From Bacteroidia bacterium (GTDB lineage Bacteria; Bacteroidota; Bacteroidia; Cytophagales; Cyclobacteriaceae), in assembly GCA_025356795.1 (NCBI GenBank), contig JANXRR010000543.1, positions 1 through 5,168 on the forward strand: DNA of 5,168 bases. The letters run 5' to 3'. A program made the translations under genes and the position numbers. Shown one piece after another: positions 1 through 5,168 of this stretch. The notes beneath the pieces were generated by a model. That model was not told the origin of the DNA, ran no database searches, and saw nothing but the letters and a program-made list of their open reading frames with translations. Position 1 is the first letter of the stretch. The number at the start of each line of letters is the position of its first letter.

Positions 1-1
1 C

Positions 2-643
2 TTCAATTATGGGATGGTTGTGTTTGCTGGCTATTCTAAAGAAGAAATTAAATTGGCCGTAAAGTCGGTACAAAACCACATGCGCAATCCGGTTACATCT
101 TGGCTGCGCGATGATCACGAAATACACGTTATTCCAGATAGCGAAATGGCTTTTGAATTTGATCAACTGATTGTGGATCATTTAGATGCCAAAGTAGTTC
201 GCATTGCTATGTTCAATCTTGCACAGTCTGTGGCGCTCGATCAATATCATGCGGTTTCAGAAACTTTATTAACCGAGATCAAAGGGTTCACAAGAGATCT
301 TGAGCATACGGGCAAATTGAACATTAGCAGAAAAAACATGCTTAAGTTTATAGGCAAAGCCCTCAATACCCAAAACGATATTGCCGATAATATCTACATT
401 TTTGATGCCCCCGAACTGGTGTGGGATGATGAATACCTTGACTCACTCCATAAGGGATTAATGAAACATTTTGACTTGCGTGTGCGGTTTAGTGAAATAG
501 AATATACGCTGCGAATTATTGAAGATAACTTAAGTATGTTTAGAGAAATTTCACATCACAGGGAAAGCAATATTTTGGAGTGGATTATCATTGCTCTAAT
601 TTTGGTAGAAGTTCTTAATCTTTTAATCACAAAATTATTTTGA
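2..643 (+). CDS. RMD1/DUF155 (YagE-like) family protein, 5'-truncated by window edge
   Basis: The frame is already open at the first base (it reads Phe-Asn-Tyr-Gly before the first Met at 14), and that Phe-x-Tyr-Gly-x-Val-Val-Phe segment looks like internal DUF155 sequence. I therefore treat the Met at 14 as internal and the gene as starting upstream; a few dozen N-terminal residues are probably missing. The 213 visible residues end in the typical family layout: a Pro-x-x-x-Trp motif near residue 141, an amphipathic helical region with a conserved Arg (VRFSEIEYTLRIIEDNL), then His-His-Arg-Glu-Ser-Asn-x-Leu-Glu-Trp followed directly by a hydrophobic C-terminal membrane segment (about residues 191-213). 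The eukaryotic relatives RMD1 and RMND1 act in mitochondria (RMND1 supports mitochondrial translation); the bacterial role is unknown. The protein is probably tail-anchored with its bulk in the cytoplasm (inference). Its TGA overlaps the next gene's ATG by one base, so co-translation is likely. Family assignment is fairly firm; function is not. Confidence 0.85.
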   Translation, partial: FNYGMVVFAGYSKEEIKLAVKSVQNHMRNPVTSWLRDDHEIHVIPDSEMAFEFDQLIVDHLDAKVVRIAMFNLAQSVALDQYHAVSETLLTEIKGFTRDLEHTGKLNISRKNMLKFIGKALNTQNDIADNIYIFDAPELVWDDEYLDSLHKGLMKHFDLRVRFSEIEYTLRIIEDNLSMFREISHHRESNILEWIIIALILVEVLNLLITKLF

Positions 644-1368
644 TGATTTTTGAAGTTCCTAATCGGCCAGCCATATTTTTAAATTTTGATATTAGGTCAC
701 AACCCGATGAGGTTACGTGTGGCCCAACGTGCCTTCATGCCTTGTATGAATATTATCATGATCCCATTACGTTGAAGCAAGTAATTGATGAAGTAAAACC
801 ATTGAAGACAGGAGGTACATTAGCTGTGATGTTGGGCAATCATGCCTTGAAGAAAGGGTACAGCGCATCTATCTATACCTACAACCTCCATGTTTTCGAT
901 CCTACCTGGTTTTCATCTCCCAAGAAGTTGGCAGACAACTTGAAGCGTCAAATGAAATATAAATTGAATAGCAGAAAATTACAAGCGGCATCGAAAGCAT
1001 ATATTAAATTTTTGGAAGCTGGAGGTAAAATTTTTCAAAGCGAATTGAATGAAGATTTAATTCGAGGATATCTAAAGCGGTCCATTCCTGTGCTTACAGG
1101 ATTAAGTGCTACCTATCTTTATGGAACACCTCGCGAAGTGCCAGCCACCAACAAATACGATAGCATTAAAGGTGAACCGGCCGGCCACTTTGTGGTGATC
1201 AATGGATATGATGAAAAGTCTAATCAAGTGTATGTGGCAGATCCCCTTAATCCAAATCCCTTGAAAAGCCAATACTATTGTGTGAATTTTAACAGGCTCA
1301 TCAATAGTATTATGTTGGGTATAATAACTTATGATGCCAATCTGTTAGTAATAGAACCTAAACGTTAA
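643..1368 (+). CDS. C39-like (papain-fold) cysteine peptidase of an amidoligase gene cluster
   Basis: A 241-residue protein with a C39-type catalytic arrangement. Gln20 lies six residues before Cys26 in QPDEVTCGPTC, matching the oxyanion-hole Gln and nucleophile spacing of C39 peptidases. The second half carries GHFVVINGYD with His182, followed by VADP with Asp200, completing the triad. No signal peptide, membrane segment or ABC-transporter domain is visible, so it is not a bacteriocin exporter and is probably cytosolic. Between the two motifs lies a Lys-rich helical stretch (about residues 94-125). I chose ATG at 643, which overlaps the upstream stop as TGATG; a TTG at 640 would add one residue. 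No Shine-Dalgarno sequence is seen, fitting translation by reinitiation. Related peptidase domains occur beside RLAN-RimK and GCS2 ligases, often fused to a GNAT acetyltransferase; here the peptidase stands alone. It probably trims or hydrolyses the product of the two downstream ligases (inference). Confidence 0.8.
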   Translation: MIFEVPNRPAIFLNFDIRSQPDEVTCGPTCLHALYEYYHDPITLKQVIDEVKPLKTGGTLAVMLGNHALKKGYSASIYTYNLHVFDPTWFSSPKKLADNLKRQMKYKLNSRKLQAASKAYIKFLEAGGKIFQSELNEDLIRGYLKRSIPVLTGLSATYLYGTPREVPATNKYDSIKGEPAGHFVVINGYDEKSNQVYVADPLNPNPLKSQYYCVNFNRLINSIMLGIITYDANLLVIEPKR

Positions 1369-1465
1369 TTATCAACTAGCCCATGATTCAATTAACCAAG
1401 AAACACTTGAAATCTTATGTAAGCCTTTGGCTAATAGAACATTTATACATTCAATAGTAGTTGCT

Positions 1466-2914
1466 ATGCCCAAATTAATTGTTGTTGAAAAACCAGAAAG
1501 CTGGAAATTTAATCTGGAAGATGTGGAGGTAATTAGCCCTGACAAATATCTGTCAGAGGAATCTTATCAATCCATTAAACGATTAAAAGTAATCAATCTA
1601 TGTAAGTCGTATAATTATCAGAGCGAAGGTTACTATGTTTCATTATTAGCTGAAGCACGGGGCCACAAAGTATTGCCAGGGGTTTCCACGATACAGGATT
1701 TTAGATTCCCTTCCATTCTTCGTGAAGACTCACTAGACTTTGATGAGTTGATTCAAAGCACATTTAAAAATGAACCCTACGATAGGGTAGAGTTCAGTAT
1801 TTATTTTGGTTCAACTCAGGCCGAGCATCTAAATAAACTGGCACTTCAGTTATTTCAGTTGGTGCAGGCCCCTTCTATTCGGGCTTCATTTTCTAAAAAG
1901 AATAAATGGTTGTTGCATAGCATTAAGCCAATGAGCTTGAATGAAGTTTCGCAAACTGACAAACCACTGTTGATTACCTCTCTTGAAAAATACTTGCTGC
2001 GTAAGCGCGATTTTCGGCCGGATAAAAAGAAATATGACCTGGCCATTCTTGTCAACCCTGAAGATAAAAACCCGCCCAGTGATGATCGAGCATTGAAACG
2101 TTTTTACAAAGCAGCGTTGGAGGCAGGTTTTAACACGGAGTTTATCACAAAGAATGATTTTCATCAAATCATTCAATACGATGCGTTGTTTATCCGTGAA
2201 ACTACGAATGTAAATCATCATACGTTTCGATTTGCAAAGAAAGCGGAATCTTTAGGGCTTGCTGTGATAGATGATGCTGAATCGATTTTGAAATGCACTA
2301 ACAAAGTGTACTTGCATGAGTTGTTGAACGCACATAAAATACTCACGCCCAAATCGCATGTAATCACCGAAGAGAGTTGTCAGTCGCTTCCATCCAAAAT
2401 GGCGTTTCCATTTATTTTGAAACAACCCGATGGTGCTTTCTCGAAAGGTGTTTTTAAAATCAACGACTTAGAAGAGTTTAAGAAAATCCGCGAAAGCATG
2501 TTTGAGAAATCTGACTTGTTAATTGCGCAAGAATTTCTGCCAACTACATTTGATTGGCGTGTAGGTGTGGTAGATGATCAAGTAATCTACGTTTGTAAAT
2601 ACTTTATGGCTACAAAGCATTGGCAAATTGTGAATTGGAATGCCAACAAGCGAGCTTCACGCGATGGCGAGGTAGAGTCTATCTCTGTAGACCAAGCACC
2701 AACGGAACTTCTAAAGACTGCCCTAAAAGCCACATCGTTGATTGGCAAAAGCTTGTATGGAGTGGATATGAAGGAAATTGACGGAAAATTTTACGTAATT
2801 GAAATCAATGACAACCCAAACATAGATGCAGGTATCGAAGATAAAATTTTAAAGGACAGGCTCTATTCAATAATAATGGAAGTATTTTTAAATAAAATTA
2901 AAGCAGAAAAATGA
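1466..2914 (+). CDS. RLAN-domain RimK-type ATP-grasp ligase
   Basis: A 482-residue protein, much longer than ribosomal RimK (about 300). Residues 1 to about 170 form an RLAN (RimK-like ATP-grasp N-terminal) domain, recognisable by NLCKSYNYQSEGYYVSLLAE near residues 44-63 followed by ARGHKVLPG. From about residue 190 (YDLAILVNPEDKNPPSDD) a pre-ATP-grasp and ATP-grasp module follows. Lys319 in FPFILKQPDGAFSKGV fits the nucleotide-binding lysine and glycine-rich loop, Arg365 lies in DWRVGVV, Asp434 in YGVDM, and Glu446 and Asn448 in VIEINDNPN fit the metal ligands. Such enzymes use ATP to form an acyl-phosphate and join the carboxylate to an amine; RimK adds glutamate to a protein C-terminus. 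The acceptor here is unknown. I chose ATG at 1466 because MPKLIVVEKP is the usual family N-terminus; an in-frame TTG at 1427 would add 13 unconvincing residues. No clear ribosome site is seen. The 3' end overlaps the GCS2 gene by four bases. Confidence 0.88.
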   Translation: MPKLIVVEKPESWKFNLEDVEVISPDKYLSEESYQSIKRLKVINLCKSYNYQSEGYYVSLLAEARGHKVLPGVSTIQDFRFPSILREDSLDFDELIQSTFKNEPYDRVEFSIYFGSTQAEHLNKLALQLFQLVQAPSIRASFSKKNKWLLHSIKPMSLNEVSQTDKPLLITSLEKYLLRKRDFRPDKKKYDLAILVNPEDKNPPSDDRALKRFYKAALEAGFNTEFITKNDFHQIIQYDALFIRETTNVNHHTFRFAKKAESLGLAVIDDAESILKCTNKVYLHELLNAHKILTPKSHVITEESCQSLPSKMAFPFILKQPDGAFSKGVFKINDLEEFKKIRESMFEKSDLLIAQEFLPTTFDWRVGVVDDQVIYVCKYFMATKHWQIVNWNANKRASRDGEVESISVDQAPTELLKTALKATSLIGKSLYGVDMKEIDGKFYVIEINDNPNIDAGIEDKILKDRLYSIIMEVFLNKIKAEK

Positions 2915-4155
2915 CACAGCTATCACGCCTTCATCTTTTTCAAGGATATGGTATTGAATTGGAGTACATGATTGTAGACAAAGATACCTTGTCTGTAAAA
3001 CCTATTGCCGATGAGTTACTAAAACATGAGTTGGGTTCTTACGGCAGCGATTTTGAAAATGGTATTGTCACTTGGTCAAACGAATTGGTACTTCATGTTA
3101 TTGAATTAAAATCCACCAGGCCAGAGTTGAATTTCAATGCTGTAGAAAGTGCTTTTGCTGATGACATTAAACGTATAAACACAACGCTTCAAAAATGGAA
3201 CGCCATGCTACTGCCCACGGCTGCGCACCCGTTCATGGATCCACTTACCGAAACAAAATTGTGGCCACATGATAGCAATGAAGTATATGAAATCTACAAT
3301 CAGGTTTTTGATTGTAGGGGTCATGGTTGGAGTAATGTGCAAAGCACACATCTCAATTTGCCTTTTTATGATGATGAGGAATTTGCCAAACTTCATGCAG
3401 CAGTGAGAATGATATTGCCTATTCTTCCGGCATTGTGCGCAAGCTCACCTATCATTGAAGGAAAAATTACCGGTGTAGGCGACACACGTTTAAATTACTA
3501 TAAAACTAACCAAAGTAGAATACCCTCAATTACTGGAAAGGTTATTCCGGAAGCAATCTTCTCAAGGCGCAATTATTTAAACATTGTTTATGACAAGATA
3601 AAAACAGACATCGCACCCTTTGATCCCCATGCTATTCTTAACCCTGTTTGGGTAAACAGCAGAGGGGCAATTCCTCGCTTCGATCGGGGCTCCATTGAGA
3701 TCAGAATTATGGATATTCAAGAATGCCCAGCTGCCGACATGGCAATTATTGAACTGGTAATTGAAACCATTAAGGCATTTGTCAATGAAAAGTTTATTGG
3801 CATCGAAGATCAAATGAAAGAACAAACAGAGGCTCTGGCAGGCATTCTTGATGATGTAATTCAAGAAGGGCAATCTGCCATGATTTATTCTTCCCAGTAT
3901 TTGGCCGCTTTTGGTATTGCCGAATTTACTTCGGCTAAAGAAGTTTGGCTCGCCATTTTAAATAAATTATTGAAAGGAGGGCATCCCGCACTCGAAAAAT
4001 GGAAACCTGAACTCAATATAATTTTGAATGAGGGCACCTTATCCGACCGAATTATCAAAGAATTGAATGGGGAATCAGCCAAAGAAAGTATTTTAAAAGT
4101 GTATAAAAAACTTGGTTGGTGCCTAGGTCAGAATAAGATGTTTGTCCCGAATTGA
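2911..4155 (+). CDS. GCS2-type carboxylate-amine ligase (glutamate-cysteine ligase family 2)
   Basis: A 414-residue member of the glutamate-cysteine ligase family 2 (YbdK/EgtA-like, glutamine-synthetase-related fold), close to the family's usual length. The N-terminal strand YGIELEYMIVD carries Glu16 and Glu18, the typical metal/ATP ligands. NELVLHVIELKS (Glu58, Glu65) gives the next acidic strand, TAAHP (103-107) the family's Ala-His-Pro turn, QSTHLNLPF (144-152) the His/Asn motif, and DRGSIEIRIMD (258-268) the conserved Glu-x-Arg strand. The active site therefore appears complete. Family members activate a carboxylate, often glutamate, with ATP and ligate it to an amine; the true substrate cannot be read from sequence and need not be cysteine. 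The start overlaps the stop of the ATP-grasp gene as ATGA, indicating translational coupling and probably a 1:1 partnership; an AAAG lies 11-14 bases upstream. The C-terminal part (about 290-414) is helical with no extra domain that I recognise. Confidence 0.88.
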   Translation: MTQLSRLHLFQGYGIELEYMIVDKDTLSVKPIADELLKHELGSYGSDFENGIVTWSNELVLHVIELKSTRPELNFNAVESAFADDIKRINTTLQKWNAMLLPTAAHPFMDPLTETKLWPHDSNEVYEIYNQVFDCRGHGWSNVQSTHLNLPFYDDEEFAKLHAAVRMILPILPALCASSPIIEGKITGVGDTRLNYYKTNQSRIPSITGKVIPEAIFSRRNYLNIVYDKIKTDIAPFDPHAILNPVWVNSRGAIPRFDRGSIEIRIMDIQECPAADMAIIELVIETIKAFVNEKFIGIEDQMKEQTEALAGILDDVIQEGQSAMIYSSQYLAAFGIAEFTSAKEVWLAILNKLLKGGHPALEKWKPELNIILNEGTLSDRIIKELNGESAKESILKVYKKLGWCLGQNKMFVPN

Positions 4156-4170
4156 ATTTTCATAATCACG

Positions 4171-4202
4171 TTAGCCTATAATCGATTTTATTTTTATCTT
4201 TC
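4171..4202 (+). promoter_or_regulatory. Candidate Bacteroidota sigma-A-type promoter for the HHH gene
   Basis: TATCTTTC at 4195-4202 matches the Bacteroidota -7 consensus TAnnTTTG in all but the last base. A weak -33-like TTAG at 4171-4174 lies 20 bases upstream, within the usual 19-21 base spacing, but it fits TTTG poorly. A transcript would begin around 4207-4210, giving a very short leader that still contains the AAAGGG ribosome site. The region is strongly AT-rich, so a chance match is possible. Confidence 0.35.
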
Positions 4203-4214
4203 TATAAAAATAAA
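4187..4214. repeat. Perfect 11-bp A/T-only inverted repeat
   Basis: The left arm TTTATTTTTAT (4187-4197) and right arm ATAAAAATAAA (4204-4214) are exact reverse complements around a six-base loop, CTTTCT. The stem has no G or C, so it is weak as an RNA hairpin and lacks the GC-rich stem of a classical terminator. It overlaps the candidate -7 box and its right arm contains the first three bases of the AAAGGG ribosome site. It could act as a weak terminator for the upstream operon, a protein-binding palindrome, or nothing beyond AT-rich spacer sequence. Confidence 0.55.
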
Positions 4215-4217
4215 GGG
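4212..4217 (+). promoter_or_regulatory. Ribosome binding site for the HHH gene
   Basis: AAAGGG lies six bases before the ATG at 4224. It is the only convincing purine-rich Shine-Dalgarno-like site in the window and supports this start codon. It also supports independent translation of this gene, unlike the coupled or leaderless-looking starts of the upstream genes. Confidence 0.55.
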
Positions 4218-4223
4218 CAGAAA

Positions 4224-5129
4224 ATGAACCGTATTCGAGCTTGGATAAGAGGTTTCTTTGGGTTCTCTACAACAGAAACAAACGGGTTCTTAATTCTCCT
4301 TCCCTTAATGTTACTCCTTTTATTTGTTGAACCTATTTATCAAGCCTGGTTTACAAGTAAACCTTTGGACATCACTCACGATGCCAAAATTTTAGACAGT
4401 ATCGTACTCAACTGGGAATTCAAAAAAAAGGATAGTTCTGTAAATAATGCAACGAAGCCAAAAATCAGAGCTTTTAAGTTTGACCCAAACAAAGTATCTG
4501 AAACTGAATTAATAGATCTTGGATTTAGCAAAGGTGTGGCAAATCGCATTGTGAACTATAGAGCCAAGGGAGGTCGGTTTTACTTTAAGGCCGATTTTAA
4601 AAAAATATATGGTATTGACACCACCCTGATATTAAGTCTCTATCCACTTATTTCGTTGCCTGATAAAATTAATGAAATGATACTAGAAAAAAAGTACCAA
4701 CCCACGTTTTTGGTAAAAAGTATTGAACGTTTCGATATTAATTTAGCTGATACTTCCCAGTTGATAAAGCTAAAAGGGATCGGCAGTAAGCTAGCTATAA
4801 GGATACTTAAATATCGCGAAAGATTGGGTGGATTTGTGTCCGAGAATCAACTATCAGAAATCTATGGTTTAGATTCTTTAGTGATACGCGAGTTGAATAA
4901 AAATACTTTTGTTAAACTGGATTTTCATCCAACACTAATTAATATAAATACTGCAAATGAAAAAGAGCTTACTGCTTTACCTTACATAAAGTTTTCGGTA
5001 GCAAAAGTAATTATTGCCTATCGTTTTCAGAATGGCAATTTTAATGAGGTTGATGAACTGCAAAAAATCGCCCTCATCGATGCTGTACTTTTTCAAAAGA
5101 TAAAACCATACCTTACAATCAAGAAGTAA
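4224..5129 (+). CDS. Membrane-anchored protein with three helix-hairpin-helix (ComEA-like) units
   Basis: A 301-residue protein. An Arg-rich N-terminus (RIRAWIRGFFGF) precedes one hydrophobic segment (about residues 21-43), so by the positive-inside rule the rest should lie outside the cytoplasm. After a linker (about 44-83) come three HHH units: about 86-142 (FDPNKVSETELIDLG...), 170-228 (FDINLADTSQLIKLKGIGSK...) and 238-297 (ININTANEKELTALPYI...). Each has the ComEA-like pattern of Asn or similar, a helix, a hairpin, then a helix ending in Tyr-Arg and a Gly-Phe-type turn. Only the second keeps the Gly-x-Gly hairpin (GIG, 185-187); the first has FSKG and the third YIKF, so DNA contact may rest mainly on unit 2. 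ComEA binds incoming DNA during natural transformation; a similar surface DNA-binding role is possible but unproven. ATG at 4224 is supported by the AAAGGG site. It is separated by 68 bases from the ligase gene and followed after 3 bases by another frame. Confidence 0.85.
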   Translation: MNRIRAWIRGFFGFSTTETNGFLILLPLMLLLLFVEPIYQAWFTSKPLDITHDAKILDSIVLNWEFKKKDSSVNNATKPKIRAFKFDPNKVSETELIDLGFSKGVANRIVNYRAKGGRFYFKADFKKIYGIDTTLILSLYPLISLPDKINEMILEKKYQPTFLVKSIERFDINLADTSQLIKLKGIGSKLAIRILKYRERLGGFVSENQLSEIYGLDSLVIRELNKNTFVKLDFHPTLININTANEKELTALPYIKFSVAKVIIAYRFQNGNFNEVDELQKIALIDAVLFQKIKPYLTIKK

Positions 5130-5132
5130 ATA

Positions 5133-5168
5133 ATGCCTGCTGCAAACTCAATAAAGAAACTTTTAACT
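5133..5168 (+). CDS. Start of a downstream gene, truncated by window edge (unidentified)
   Basis: An ATG three bases after the HHH gene's stop opens a frame of 12 codons (MPAANSIKKLLT) that runs off the right edge without a stop. The tight spacing suggests a co-transcribed next gene, with AAGAAG (5121-5126) as a possible weak ribosome site. The fragment is too short to identify a family, and an open frame of this length is expected by chance, so the call rests mainly on position. Confidence 0.4.
   Translation, partial: MPAANSIKKLLT

Noticed and set aside
1422..1432. Small hairpin AGCC-TTT-GGCT in the peptidase-ligase gap, considered as a terminator.
   Set aside because: The stem is only four pairs, cannot be extended, and is not followed by a T-run.
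1426..1453. Possible Bacteroidota promoter in the gap: TTTG at 1426 with TACATTCA at 1446.
   Set aside because: The -7 element misses the TTTG core and the 16-base spacing is short; an internal promoter cannot be supported from this.
1427..1465. TTG at 1427 as start of the ATP-grasp gene, adding 13 residues.
   Set aside because: ATG at 1466 begins directly at the expected family N-terminus (MPKLIVVEKP); the extra residues look like translated spacer and have no ribosome site.
1886..2221. Minus-strand open frame of 111 codons inside the ATP-grasp gene.
   Set aside because: It lies wholly antisense to a well-supported gene, resembles no family I know, and has no promoter or ribosome signal. 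The same applies to shorter minus-strand frames at 1855-2055, 3208-3396, 3577-3873 and 3885-4082.
2900..2913. Similar leaders before the GCS2 gene (AAAGCAGAAAAATG) and the HHH gene (AAAGGGCAGAAAATG), considered as a shared regulatory motif.
   Set aside because: The similarity is short, A-rich and partly explained by ribosome-site constraint; in the first case the bases also encode the end of the ATP-grasp protein.
2911..4155. Calling the GCS2 gene a true glutathione-pathway glutamate-cysteine ligase (gshA).
   Set aside because: The family is broad, and the context (RLAN-ATP-grasp and peptidase rather than a glutathione synthetase) points to a different amide product.

Overview
The window looks like chromosomal DNA of a Bacteroidota bacterium, probably of the Cytophagales type. 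The clues are its AT-richness, the weak or absent Shine-Dalgarno sequences in front of most genes, and a membrane-anchored helix-hairpin-helix (HHH) protein of a kind I associate with that group. All recognised genes lie on the + strand and are tightly packed. There are no tRNA or rRNA genes, CRISPR arrays or insertion sequences, and no stretch over 300 bases lacks a gene.

Region 1 (1-1368): the C-terminal part of an RMD1/DUF155-family protein, with a C-terminal membrane segment, runs in from the left edge. Its stop codon overlaps by one base (TGATG) the start of a small cytosolic C39-like cysteine peptidase with a complete Gln/Cys/His/Asp set.

Region 2 (1466-4155): after a 97-base gap come a RimK-type ATP-grasp ligase with an N-terminal RLAN domain and, overlapping it by four bases (ATGA), a GCS2-type (glutamate-cysteine ligase family 2) carboxylate-amine ligase. 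The peptidase, the RLAN-ATP-grasp ligase and the GCS2 ligase match a gene neighbourhood predicted from comparative genomics to make an unknown amide-linked metabolite or peptide modification. Two ATP-dependent amide-bond-forming enzymes of unrelated folds plus a protease suggest stepwise building and trimming of a small peptide or peptide tag. The substrate is unknown, and this is the most interesting content of the window.

Region 3 (4156-5168): a 68-base spacer holds a perfect 11-bp A/T-only inverted repeat, a candidate Bacteroidota-type promoter and a good AAAGGG ribosome site. It leads into a 301-residue protein with one N-terminal membrane segment and three HHH units, related in architecture to ComEA-like DNA-binding proteins. 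Three bases after its stop a further reading frame opens and runs off the right edge. Region 3 is probably a separate transcription unit unrelated to the amidoligase cassette.
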